Source: Nansenia antarctica (taxonomy: Eukaryota > Chordata > Actinopteri > Argentiniformes > Microstomatidae). Taken from it: a stretch of DNA of 64,000 bases. Below are positions 24,368 to 35,849 of the stretch, piece by piece (position 1 is the first letter of the stretch; each line of letters begins with the position of its first letter). The stretch spans positions 45,004,470 to 45,068,469 of the forward strand of contig OZ022345.1 in NCBI GenBank assembly GCA_963989245.1, given 5' to 3'. Position numbers and translations under genes: made by a program. The notes beneath the pieces were generated by a model. That model had not been told where the DNA came from. It searched no databases and worked only from the letters and a program-made list of their open reading frames with translations.

Positions 24368-27300
24368 CCTCACTCACCCTATCGCCAGTTGTTGCTGTCA
24401 CAAGCTGGGTTTCTTTAATCAACACCTGTCCTATTAATCCCAGTATGGCAGCAGGGCTAATGTGATCATGGTTTCAACCATGTCCCACTAATGGCTGAGA
24501 CTACATAGCTGCAGGAAGTCTCCCAAAAGGACCCATCTGATGGATTCCTGCATCTCTCACCATGACATTGTCATTTAGCCCTACACTCCCAACATCTGGG
24601 ATACATTTTAATGGTCCATGCACAATATCCTCATGTTATCCTAGCAGAGTGTTAATAGTTTAAGCACTGGTTTCTAAATATTTAAAAGGGAATTTGAAGT
24701 ACAAATCATTTAACATCATTTGTGAATGAATAATATGTGATTAAAAGTTGAAAGTCGTTAATCCACATGACTGAAACCTTACTGAATGGCTAGGGTGAGT
24801 AAATGAGTAGTAAGTGACTAACTAATATGAAAAGTAATTAAAACAACTGGGGCAATCTGCTGAAAGGTCTTGCTCAATGTTGGTGAATATTGCCTCATCT
24901 TTATTTCCATCTCTTTCACAGTGATCACCATCCTCTCCCCATTCTGTAATCAGAAGAGAGGCTACCTGGTTGCACTCGGGAGCTCTGGAGTCTGAGTCAT
25001 CCGTCACAAAGCCACTGATGCATGAATGAGAAGCAGGAGGAGAGCATTTCTATTTCTGAGCAGTAGAGGTTCATCTGTCATACGTACAGCTACAATAGTA
25101 CTTTCACACGATGAAAGCTGCTGCTTTGTACCGTTCCCCCATTCTCCATCAACGGACCCTTCTCTATCAGGGTGGCTTGGTTGGCTGAGTGAGCCAACCC
25201 ACTGCTGGACAGAATGTCCAGGGACGGGAGTTTCATAACAGTCTCTGCTTCAGGAAATCCTCTGGTGGGTTAGAGGCATTGCCCCAATCAGTCCCTTCTA
25301 CGTTCCAGTTGCACTGCTACTGTAATTGAACTGCTCCTATTGTACTGTATGTCGGAGAGGTGCTGGATCCACGTTTATATACAGTATTTAACCTTGGTAT
25401 CCAGCTTTTTATAGCCGTCTATTTATAGTCGTCAACGTCGACACAAGGTTTTTGATGACAGACTATTTGTTTTACATGCGTAGAAATAGACATGTAACTC
25501 TGCATGCTTAATAACGTCTCATTACTTCAAGGTCATAACAGTGTTGTAGAAGGATGGCACTAGAAGATAATATTGAGTGCACACATGTGACTCTGTGAGC
25601 TGATTTAATTATCTCCCAGTCAGCAAGTTTTATACATGGACTTGGATGGTTTCTTCAAATAAATTAAATCATTAAGTAGCAGGGGTCCTATAGACGTGGC
25701 CTTTGCAGATTAAGCTGTACATGCTGAAGAAAAAATTGCTGAAGAAAATGTCCAGCTGTGGGAACTAATATTAATAATTCTGAAAATTCAGTCTCTGCTT
25801 AACTTAGCAGAACCTCACCTCTTTTGTTTTTTCACGAGTGCTGCATGTGTAATTATCAGTAAGTGTGGCACCACTTATCTGCTTGATTGATTATATGAAA
25901 TTGCTGAGGTTGGTCCACCTAAATTAATCTAGAAATAAAACATCCTTCATCCTTCACATTGTTCATCATAACAACATAACAACTAATCATGTTAATTACT
26001 TTCTTTTTATGAGATGAGTCTGGATGAATCCATTTATCAAATGAGGTCCTGGCGTAGACATGCCTGACAACTCACTACAAACAGTAAAAGCAGAGTGGGC
26101 AACTTTCTTTTCCATTTTTTATTTATTTTTACTGTTAATCAATGCATACACATTACAGATATCTTTATTTTAAATGCTCCCATTAGCAATCATTCACTTT
26201 AATCACTGTGTTCTGTGTCTTTATAAAGTCACACTGCAGAAAAGACAACTAGATTTGGCACCTAAGGTTTTACCCTCAGATGACAGAACAAGCACATAAT
26301 CCCATGCTGGTCGTGTCCAGACTCACTGATGAGGCTGACTTTTCCCTGAGTGAGGATGAACCCCTCCCTGTGCACCCTTTAGCCTCCCTCTCTCAAGCCT
26401 TGATGGTCTATATGAATATGTCAAGCCAGGCCGTACATTAATCACCCCGCAGCAGTAGTTAGAGACAGGTTTTTATCCAAAACACAACTGTATGGCACTT
26501 GAGATGGCTGGTTCAATACAGCTCATACTGAAAGCAAGTGACAACCTGTCTTCGGCATTTAAGAAGCGAGGTAATTCTATTGTATGAGGAATCCTGCTTT
26601 CTATGGACTGTAGAGAGTGATGTAAACATATAGAAATTGTACTGTAGCAACCAGCCCAAGGGACATTGCTTATTAAATTCTCACACAAAATGAAAACAAA
26701 GCATTCCCTTTTATTGGAATTGCACAATATATTTATGCTTCATAAACAAGAGTCTATTCAATCTCCTTGTTTGCTCCAAGTCTCTACTACTTTTGCTTAC
26801 CATTCAGGGCACGGTAAAGGATGCCGCTCTAAAGGGAAGAATTTAGCAGATGTGCTGCCTGGAAATCCAACTCTGCTGCATTGCCTGCTGTTACAGCCCA
26901 TACCCTATTCAGCTTCTTAGTAGTCACTGCCAATGGAGCCTCTGGTTCACAGAGCCCTTCTCCACACCTCAGTATTCAGTTCCACACACTGACTGTTGGA
27001 CATTTCCCGTCTTCATTGACTTGCCAAGCCCGAGGTGTGATCATGATCAAAGGGCACTTGTTAAACCCACCTGGCTGTTGAGGAGATGAACAGATGAGTC
27101 CAGAAGCTAGACAGATCAACCTGTCTATTGTCATCCATTCAATCAATTGTAATGTAGTTACACATTTATTTATTTATTATTACAACAAAGAAGTTTTACC
27201 TTTCAGTATTTTGCCTGTAAATAACAGTGAAAATCTACCTGTTATTATGTCATTGACATACTCCTCCTGACATACAGTATTCTCATGCTTTTTGTTGTTT

Positions 27301-29028
27301 ATCATGTTATAATGTTATTATTAATAAAAACCACCAAGCTGCATTATTGAATAAATGGCAGACATCCCTTTATGTCATCATTACCAGAGGTTATCTCTTG
27401 AAAGATGAGTTGGAAAAAATTACATTTTTTGCTTTTTTAGCTCCTCCTCTAACAGTATGTTAATTATCATGTGATGCTTATCAACAATTATTTATGGTTT
27501 GCACACATTCCTATGTTATTCACTAACACACTTGACATTCATTGTCGCAATTATAATGTGCTGCCAATCTTCATCTCCTGTGTAATCACAGAGGCACAAG
27601 CCTCCATGAGATTAAATCAATCAATGGTTTATATACCAAATTAATGAATGTGATTGCTGTTGTACATGTAGATTACATACATTACTGTTCCACCTATCTT
27701 ACTGTAACACAATAACAATAATAACATTATTTTGTGGAAGTTGAAAATACAGGCCCTTGTTGATATGCAGCTACAGTATTAACTCATTCTATGAGCAGAT
27801 TTGCTAATTGGATTCTTGTTTAATTAAATGCAGTCAGCCAAAGGCAATGAGACAATGAGACTATGAGGGCTTTTAAGATCAGTGGAGTTGTCGATACAAG
27901 CACAGAGTAGGAGTAGGCTACCCTCTCCATTTAATTTAACCTACTGTAGAGTATAGTATAGGCCCCCAAGTAAAACTGAACAATGCTACAGTACCACGGA
28001 ACAATAATCAAATGAATGAAATGTAATGACCCACATCTTTGCAGTTAGTAATTCACAATAGAGTGTTTTTTTTTTTTACAAAATGTTTTATGCAAGTTTT
28101 CTTTTTCTCATCTTGGATTTTTTAAAGACCCCCTCCAGTCAAAACCGAACATATTAAGCTGAAAATCCACATTCTAAATGCGGAAATAAGCGGTTTTGTT
28201 AAAAGGATAAATATTTAGAATCAAAGTGAAAATCCTTATGATCTGATGATGATGATGATGATTATGTCCTTTTGATGACATTTCTACTTCCTGACATCAT
28301 CGAGGTGAGTTCTCTGCCAGCCCAAAACTGTTTTTGGAAAAAGGTAACACCCCCCTAAAATGTGAAGTTTGAAGTGTGTTGCTAACTGTAAAGTCTGCCG
28401 GCTAATGTGATTTTGTTACAGCAGAGTAAATTCATATGAAGACAACTGAATGCTTTTGTGAAAGCCATTGATCAAAGGAACTACAGGTATACATTGTCAA
28501 AATGCATACAGGAAATCTATTGATTAGGAAAGAGGAGTACAATAGTGACCACCCTTTACACGCAGCGCTCTACACGGCGCATATAACCAAAGGGATATAG
28601 GGACATTTTCTACCTCAACCTGCAAATTCACCTGACCAGGGCACAAATAGAAGTGCCAGTAATGGTTGAGAACAAGTGCAAACAAGCAATAAGCTATACA
28701 ACAATAATGTGAAGCAATAATGACAAGGAATAGACACGTAAATACATACTAGATCCAAATTATTTATTGATAATATTCAACACTACTGTACCCTCAGGCT
28801 ATGCACCTTTACGCAATGGCATCAGTGTTTGTTCATTCATGCTCATCCTCCTCCTGTTTTTTCTGCTCCAATACTTCAACAACAAATTATGTTTGGGCCA
28901 GTTCGGAATTCTGAGAATAGATACGGGCCGGGTCAGTTGCCTACGTGACACACAACCTTTTTCACCCATCTGAAGAGGGTCTTAAATACATTGTTGTCAT
29001 CTTTTGAAGATATTGTTCTGCCATTCAT
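24365..29028. other. Intergenic DNA, no gene seen
   Basis: No protein-like open frame. It contains a 130-bp segment (27311-27450) also present at 30464-30600, a poly(T) run (28068-28078) and a (GAT)n stretch (28244-28262). Confidence 0.5.
27311..27450. repeat. Segment duplicated at 30464-30600
   Basis: Starts AATAAAAACCACCAAGCTGC and continues through GAATAAATGGCAGACATCCC and TTATCTCTTGAAAGATGAGT. The second copy lies in the same orientation 3.15 kb to the right, with roughly 85-90 percent identity by eye. Confidence 0.85.
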
Positions 29029-29945
29029 TACAGTTTTTCTCTATCGCTTTAACACGTTTTCTGAAAGCGTGGCTCATTTTCTCTTAACTCTAAACACAAA
29101 TCCAAAAATTCACACACAAAACCCTAAACTCCACAAACCTCTTGCAAAAGCAAACACTGCATTCACAACAATGTTATGTCTTCTCAAAATGAAATGTCAT
29201 TGTCAAATGACACAAACCATCACAATAGACACTTCTAAGAACCAATTGAACACTGATGTACTCAATGGAAAACACTATGATCAGCGGAAAACACTACTAT
29301 GATACTGTAAGATTATCAGTAGGCCTTTTGCATTTTCACTGTTACACTACGTACAGTAGCCTGTTATAAACTGTTATGTTTTCATACTCAAATATAAAAC
29401 ACACAAATACAAGAATATGATGTTTTTTTATTCTGAAATACTGTACACATCTCAGCAATGACAGTTGGATTTGTAAAGTGTTCTTCATACAGAACAAACA
29501 ATAGAAAAACTAAAAGAAGCCTTCTGCATATAGGATCCTGATGAGAGTCCGCAAATACGAGCACATAACCCCCATTCTACACTCACTACACTGGCTCCCT
29601 GTCTCATTCAGGGTTGACTACAAAGTCCTTCTTCTCACCCACAAATGCATCAACGGACACGTACCTCCCTATCTGCAATAACTCATCACTCCACAAACCT
29701 CCACCCTTCAAACAGTTTGCTCCTCCAGGTCCCCAATACCAGGCTCCGCACCATGGGGGCCGAGCCTTCTGCTCGGCTGCCCCGTGCCTGTGGAACAGCC
29801 TTCCTAGCCACCTAAGGGCAGTACAGAGCCTGGACTCTTTTAAGATAGGCCTAAAAACCTTTTTATTCAAAAAGGCCTTTGACTGCTGAACCTGTGTTCA
29901 TTCTTGTGATTTATTTAGTTTTTTTTACTATGTTTTTAACTTATA

Positions 29946-30070
29946 GGGCCAGTTTCAGAGACAAGGCTTAAGCCTAGTCCTGAACTAAATCACACTTTCA
30001 ATGTAAAATCTCAGTTGAAGATGTTTTTTAGTCTAGGATTAGGCTTAAGCCTTGTCTGTGAAACCGGCCC
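29946..30070. mobile_element. 125-bp palindromic MITE
   Basis: The ends GGGCCAGTTTCAGAGACAAG and, at the right, CTTGTCTGTGAAACCGGCCC are reverse complements, and the match continues through GGCTTAAGCCTAGTCCTGAA, so arms of about 45 bp enclose a short centre. It lies in the 3' region of the L2-like tail, the third level of nesting at this site. The superfamily is not assigned. Confidence 0.85.
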
Positions 30071-30179
30071 ATTATGTTTTTAGGTTATTTTGTTTTTACG
30101 GTTGTTGTTTTTCTCTCTCTGTAGCACTCTGTAGCATTCTGAGATTCTTTTGAATGAAAAGTGCAATACAAATAAAATG

Positions 30180-30180
<1 letters not shown>

Positions 30181-30249
<69 letters not shown>
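30181..30249. repeat. (ATT)n microsatellite, LINE tail
   Basis: About 23 pure ATT units ending the L2-like insertion. Confidence 0.97.
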
Positions 30250-30251
<2 letters not shown>

Positions 30252-30463
30252 CTCTAAACACAAAGGCCACAGGACCTCATCGACATCACAAGCAATGTTC
30301 TCCCTGGCCAAGCAGCAAAGTATCGCCTGGCATGATGAATCCAGCCCTGATATACTTGGACCAGCAGTATGCCACATTGGCTCAGTCGTTATCTAGATTG
30401 CCATTATGTATAGTTTGGTTCCAGCTCAGTGTTATTCATTTTACACTATTTTCAGATGTCATA

Positions 30464-30600
30464 TTATGAATAAAAACCACCCAGCTGCATTATTGAATAA
30501 ATGGCAGACATCCTTTGATGTCATCATTACCGGAACTGTTATCTCTTGAAAGATGAGTCCGAGTAAATTGCCATCATTTTTCTTTTTCAACTCTTCCAAT
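30464..30600. repeat. Copy of 27311-27450
   Basis: Same-orientation duplicate of the segment at 27311. It lies directly between the truncated end of transposon copy 1 and the start of copy 2. Confidence 0.85.
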
Positions 30601-32697
30601 ATTAGTAGGAATGTGTAGTGATCCTCAAAGGATGCTGGGATGAGATTGATCTATTTCACCAAGAATTTAATTTTCAAAGTTATTGGCACATAACATTATG
30701 ATCCAACTGATTCACTCAGAGCATGGCACTTTCAGTAGGGTCTGCTCCATATTGCCAATTATCACCATTCAAGCATGCTTACTCTACGTTTCGTCCTCTG
30801 AGCTATGTCCTTGATGAGTATGTTAGCCTGAGACTTTAAACAGTTCAAGGTGGGTACACCCACCAAGCACTAACGGGATAGGGAGATTGATATATTCCAA
30901 TACATGACTAGCAGATATAAAACTGGGTTCACTGAGTGTACTGTATGAGAAAGACGGTAATCGTGAATAGGTCCTTGATATATGCCAGAGTGGGCTTTTT
31001 TAAGCTTGTTCTGTTTCTCTCAATATTACAGTTTTTCTCTATCGCTTTCACATGTTTTCTAAAAGCATGGCTCATTTTCTGTTAACTCTAAAGACAAATC
31101 CAAAAACTCACAAACAAAACCCTAAACTCTACAAATCGCTTGCAAAAGCAAACATTGCATTCCGAATAATGTTATGTCTTCTCAAAATGAAATTTTGTCA
31201 TCAAATGACACACACACACACCATCAAATGAATAGACAATTGTAACAACCAATTGAACACTGATGTGCACAATGGAAAACACTATGATGAGAGGAAAACA
31301 GTACTATGATAAGATTATCAGTAGGCCTTTTGCATTTTCAGTGTTACACTACACGGTAACAGACCCTGGAACGGAAATGACAACGAATCAAATGATCAGC
31401 ACGGTAGTTGACGGAGTAACAACACTGGCAGGACACAAGCTACAAAGCTGCATCTGTGGCTGGAAAAAGATAACATCAGAGAAGGGTCTCAAGATCCACC
31501 AGGGCAGGAAAAAGTGCCTAAGAGAGCTTAGCGAGGTGCCTCGCATTGACCACTACTTCCTCAGAGGTAGGGCAAATCAGTCGAGTGAAGCCCAGTGGCA
31601 GGATATTCACCACAGTCCACAGGGTATCAGAACCCCAGACGAAGCTCAACCAAGCACAGATCCATCAACGGACATGAGTCCAGAGCCTATCCAGCCACAG
31701 ACAGCAGTAGAGAGGAAGATGAATGGACGGAAGCCTCAAATCTTGTGGCCTAAAGCCTGCCAGAAAAAGGAGTGGGAAAACACCGACACAGACCTTGTCC
31801 ATCTTCTAGAAGGTCTGAAAGGGGGCGTGGAACGAAAGCTGGACAAGATTGGAAAGATCATTTACAGCTATGGAGCAGAGAGATTTGGGGTGAAAAGTAA
31901 GAACCATGGGACACAGAAGGAACCATCAGCCCATCTCAAGTCCAGGAGACAACAAGAGATTGAAAGACTTGTGAAAGAAAGAAGGTGCCTGAGAAAACAG
32001 TGGAAGAAGGCCACAGAAGTGAAAAGGAAAGGACTTGAGGCACTACAGGCCGACATCAAGCAGTGTCTTGCAACACTGCGAAGAGCAGAATGCTTGAGAA
32101 AGCAACACAAGAAGAAAGAGCGAACGAGGACTGCCATCTACAGAGATCCCTACAAGTTTGTCAAAGACCTCTTTGTCAAGGAGAAAACGGGGACCCTCAA
32201 AGTACCCATAAGGGAACTAGAGGAGCACCTGAGGAAGACCTACTCCGACAACCAGAGGCATGTGCCAGCCAGCATTCCGGATGACATGCCACCAATCCAA
32301 CCACCTGAGCACCAGATGGAAACAAGGCCCCCTACATGGAGCGAAGTTGAGAGCACAGTAAAACGGGCAAGAACAGCCTCAGCCCCTGGGCCCAACGGCG
32401 TTCCATACAGGCTATATAAGAACAGTCCAGGCGTCTTGAAATACCTCTGGAAGCTAATGAAAGTGGCATGGGAAAAAGGAATCATACCAAAGGCATGTCG
32501 AAGGGCAGGAGGGATCCTGATTCCCAAAGAGAAGAATTCCTCAACCATCGACCAGTTCCGCCAGATCAGTCTACTGAATGTGGAAGGAAAGATTTTCTTC
32601 AGTGTTGTGGCCCAGAGGCTCTCAGTATTCAGTTGTTTTTCCGGGTTCAGAGCACGCTGGCGTCCGCGTTGTGACTGCCGCTTCTGTTTCCCGGTCC

Positions 32698-32800
32698 TGT
32701 CCTGTCTTCTTGTATCCTGTCTTTTTGTATCCTGTCTTTTTGTATCCTGTCTTCTTGTATCCTGTCTTTTTGTATCCTATCTTATCCTTTTTGTATCCTG
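32698..32800. repeat. Short tandem repeat TGTCTTTTTGTATCC, about six copies
   Basis: A 15-bp unit (TGTCTTTTTGTATCC, with a TTCTTG variant) is repeated about six times in the 985-bp element. Confidence 0.9.
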
Positions 32801-32844
32801 TCCCGCCGACCTCCGCTGCCTTCCCCCTCGCCACCTTCCGCCTC

Positions 32845-32965
32845 TCACCGCCTTCACTACCGGACTGCAGTACTCACCGCCTTCACTACCGGACTGCAAT
32901 ACTCACCGCCTTCACTACCGGACTGCAGTACTCACCGCCTTCACTACCGGACTGCAGTACTCACC
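32845..32965. repeat. 28-bp tandem repeat, about four copies
   Basis: The unit CACCGCCTTCACTACCGGAC then TGCAGTACT repeats four times with very few changes inside the 985-bp element. Confidence 0.9.
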
Positions 32966-35849
32966 GCCTCATCGTTCCTGTCCCCCGGCTCTGTGTTGCT
33001 GACCGACCCGCTGCGCGCCGCTCTCAGACATCGCTGGCCTGGCCGTGCCGTGCTACTACCCTCGTCCCGGGAGGTAGCCACCGCTCCCTCCCCGGCTCGG
33101 GGGTTGCCATCTCCGCAGGTGAGTGTCGGTCCTTCCCAGCCTTCACTCACTGCTGCGCGATTTGGTCGCTGGCATGGCACGGCTAGGCTGGCCGGCCGCG
33201 CGGGTTCGGTCCCAGGCTGGCAATACTGACGACAACGGCAACGGCGGCACCGCCTGTTGTTTTGCCCTGGACTCCCGGCCATCTCACCTGCCCCCCACCT
33301 CCCCCTGCCCTTCTCTCGTCTCACCTACACTCACTGAACCACAACCATCGCCTCACTGCTGCTGCTGCCACCAAGGCAGGCATTCTCCGCTGCCGCCGCC
33401 ACATCCATCGAGGCTCCCAGCAACATCAACACCGGACTCTACACCCCCCCCCCCCCCCCCCCCTCCCCGTTCGCTGACTCTGTGTTCCATGTTACTTGTT
33501 GTTGTTACTTGTTGTTTTTGTGTGTCCCCATGTGTATCATATATTGTCAGTGTCTTTGAGCCTTGGAAAAGCGCTATATAAATTTAATAAATTATTATTA
33601 TTATTATTATTATTCTTGCAGAAGAACAACTTTGTCGACACCTCAGTGCAGAAGGCAGGGATAAGTGGATTCTCAGGATGCCTGGAACACACAAATGTCA
33701 TCTGACACCAGGTACAAACGGCCAAGAAGGAGAAGAAAGACCTGCATGTGGTTTTCTTAGATCTTGCCAATGCCTTCGGGTCAGTGCCTCATGAGATTTT
33801 GTGGACAGCGTTCAACTTCTTCCAAGTCCCAGAGGGCATCACAAGGCTGGTCAAAGCCTACTTCCAGGACCTCCAGTTTTGTGTTACAGCACAAGCCAGT
33901 ACAACTGCATGGCAGCACCTCGAGATAGGCATAATGGCGGGCTGCACCATCTCTCCACTGGCGTTTACCATGGCAATGGAGCTCATTATTCGAGCATCCC
34001 GATGGGTCGTTGGAGGGGAACGGTTGAAGAGCGGGCTGCGTCTTCCTCCAATCAGGGCGTACATGGATGACATGACGACAATAACAACAACAAACGCATG
34101 CACCAAACGCCTGCTGGATAAACTCCAGGGAAACATCAAATGGGCACGAATGGAGATTAAACCCAGCAAGTCCCGCAGTATCTCCATTGTCAAAGGCAAG
34201 CTCGCCAATGAGAGGTTCCACGTCAACAACGAGCCAATACCAACAGTTCTGGAGAAGCCTATCAAAAGCCTTGGCCGCTGGTATAGCGCAGAACTCAAAG
34301 ACTCGAAGCAGGTGGAACAACTCAGGCAGGATACAATCAGTGGCCTCAAGCAGATCAACAACACTGCTCTCCCTGGGAAGCTGAAGCTGTGGTGCTTTCA
34401 GTTTGGGCTGCTGCCCCGTCTCATGTGGCCAATTTCCATCTACGAGGTCACACTATCCCATGCCAACCGGCTGGAGAGACTGGTGAATGCACAAGTGAGG
34501 AAGTGGCTTGGACTGCCGAGAGGCCTTAGCAGCATAGGCCTGTATGGCAACGGAGCCCTCTCCCTACCAATCTCAAGCCTGGTGGAGGAGTACAAATGTG
34601 CCAAATCAAGGCTGGAAATGACTCTCACAGAATCCCGGGATCCATTCGTCAGAGGTGCTGCTCCGATCCTAGCAACGGGGAGGAAATGGAAGCCATCTGC
34701 AGCAGTTGCGGTGGCAAAGACCGCCCTCAGACACCGGGATATAGTGGGGCATGTCCAACATGGCAGAGGGGGCCTTGGTTTGGAAACAACAACACCCACA
34801 TGGCAAAAGGCTACTCCAACCGAACGGCGGAAGATGGTGGTTGAGGAGGTGCGCCACCAGGAGGAAGCAGCCAGGTGCGCCAAGGCAGTCTCCCAAGCCC
34901 AGCAAGGCCGCTGGATGAAGTGGGAGAGCGTGGAGAGGAGGAAAATCACGTGGAACGAGCTGTGGAGCATGGAGTCTAATAGGCTAAGTTTCATCATCAG
35001 AGCCACATATGATGTCCTGCCCTCTCCTACCAACCTACATCTCTGGTATGGAGAGGACCCAGCCTGTCTCCAGTGTGCAGCCCCAGCAAGCCTCAAACAC
35101 ATCTTGGTGGGTTGCAAGACCAGTCTAACTCAAGGAAGATACACCTGGCGCCACAACCAAGTGCTAAAGTGCTTGGCTGACGAACTTGAGCACAAGAGGG
35201 TAACCACCAACGCCATGCCTCTAAATGCCCAGACTACCTTTCCACGGAAAACAATCTTCATCCGGGAAGGGGAGAAACAGCGGACCAAGCCATCACCTCC
35301 AGACTCAGGCCCACTGAACGCAGCCCGGGATTGGGAAATGCGGGTAGACCTCAGCCAGAGGCTCACCTTCCCACCCGAAATTGCAGCGACCAACCTGCGC
35401 CCAGACCTAGTCCTCTGGTCCAAGTCCTGCCGGCGTGTCTTCATCGTAGAACTGACGGTCCCATGGGAGGAGGCCATCGATGAGGCATTCGAACGGAAGA
35501 GGCTGCGGTATGCCAACTTAGCAGTCGAAGCAGAGGGGCGGGGCTGGAACGTGAAGGTGTGGCCAGTGGAGGTGGGCTGCAGAGGCTTTGTAGCCAGCTC
35601 CACCACAAGGCTCCTGAGGGCAGTAGGGATCAGAGGACAGGCCCAACGGAAGGCAATTAAAGAACTGTCCACTGCAGCAGAACGGAGCAGTCACTGGCTG
35701 TGGCTGAAACGTAGGGACCCAACATGGGCTCCCAAATGACCACTATCTAGTCCTATTAAGAATCCACGTACAGTAGCCTGTTATGAAACTGTTATGTTTT
35801 CATACTCAAATATAAAACACACAAATATAAGAATAGAATGTTTTTTTTT

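Larger units (their letters stand above)
29533..30250 (+). mobile_element. L2-like LINE 3' end with (ATT)n tail, inserted in copy 1
   Basis: The plus strand reads the end of an L2-type ORF in shifted frames: ILHSLHWLPVSFRVDYKVLL (29570-29640), then APHHGGRAFCSAAPCLWNSL and DSFKIGLKTFLFKKAF up to a stop near 29887. A 3' region with GAAAAGTGCAATACAAATAA precedes the (ATT)n tail at 30181-30249. Comparison with copies 2 and 3 of the host element shows exactly where it interrupts GCATATACTC, with a short TATA-like duplication. A 125-bp MITE sits in its 3' region. Confidence 0.85.
29031..30365 (-). mobile_element. Tc1/mariner-type element, copy 1, truncated and interrupted by an L2-like LINE
   Basis: The left end CAGTTTTTCTCTATCGCTTT is preceded by TA (29029-29030). 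The sequence then matches copy 2 (31029-36343) almost base for base to 29532, where an L2-like LINE tail is inserted (29533-30250), and resumes at 30251. The remaining part encodes, on the minus strand, LARENIACDVDEVLWPL, the C-terminus of the family's transposase, preceded by a decayed helix-like stretch. The right terminal repeat is missing, so the copy is truncated around 30365. Confidence 0.8.
32631..33615 (+). mobile_element. 985-bp (ATT)-tailed retroelement inside the LINE
   Basis: The LINE reads LSVF directly into LQKNNF when this segment is removed, so its ends are exact. TATTC is duplicated at 32626-32630 and 33611-33615. The tail GGAAAAGCGCTATATAAATT then TAATAA with (ATT)n is of L2/CR1 type, but no reverse-transcriptase motif is present. 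The interior is GC-rich, with two internal tandem repeats (32698-32800 and 32845-32965) and a C run (33447-33462). It looks like a non-autonomous, SINE-like element that borrowed a LINE tail, or a LINE carrying only an unusual 5' leader and the 3' end. I do not recognise the family. Confidence 0.75.
31377..35739 (+). pseudogene. R2-type LINE polyprotein: zinc finger, reverse transcriptase, endonuclease
   Basis: The coding sequence is 31377-32630 joined to 33616-35739, about 1125 codons, with a single in-frame TGA (33703-33705). In order: a zinc-finger-like motif C25-x-C27...H41...C47 (CICGWKKITSEKGLKIHQGR); a basic, coiled-coil-like region (about residues 190-290); reverse-transcriptase blocks ASAPGPNGVPY, FRQISLLNVEGKIFF, VFLDLANAFGSVPH and the catalytic YMDD (34060-34071); a thumb region; a CCHC knuckle (CLQC..H..C, from 35065); and a PD-(D/E)XK endonuclease signature RPDLVLW...VFIVELT (from 35398). 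Such proteins nick the target and copy their RNA there. The TGA replaces what is probably a sense codon just before the KKDLHVVFLDLA block. The start was chosen at the first ATG inside the LINE; the frame is also open upstream into the host transposon. Confidence 0.85.
31353..35767 (+). mobile_element. R2-type LINE with restriction-like endonuclease
   Basis: The boundaries follow from comparison with copy 1 of the host transposon, which reads straight through TTACACTACGTACAGTAG. The insertion adds 4415 bp with an apparent 2-bp AC duplication. A short 5' leader of about 24 bp precedes the ATG at 31377. The coding part is interrupted by a 985-bp retroelement (32631-33615). After removing that, the LINE is about 3.4 kb with one long ORF and almost no 3' untranslated region (28 bp). 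It is not in rDNA, unlike classical R2. HERO-like elements of fish are a plausible closer match, but this is inferred. Confidence 0.85.

Noticed and set aside
24134..24465. Open frames of repeated Arg-Glu or Ser-Leu
   Set aside because: Translations of the (TC)n microsatellite.
28118..28440. Possible transposon start (GACCCCCTCCAGTC motif)
   Set aside because: The motif recalls ends of other fish elements, but no matching second end or coding sequence was found.
32578..33186. 202-codon plus-strand frame and overlapping minus-strand frames
   Set aside because: They arise from GC-rich tandem repeats in the 985-bp retroelement and have no recognisable domain.
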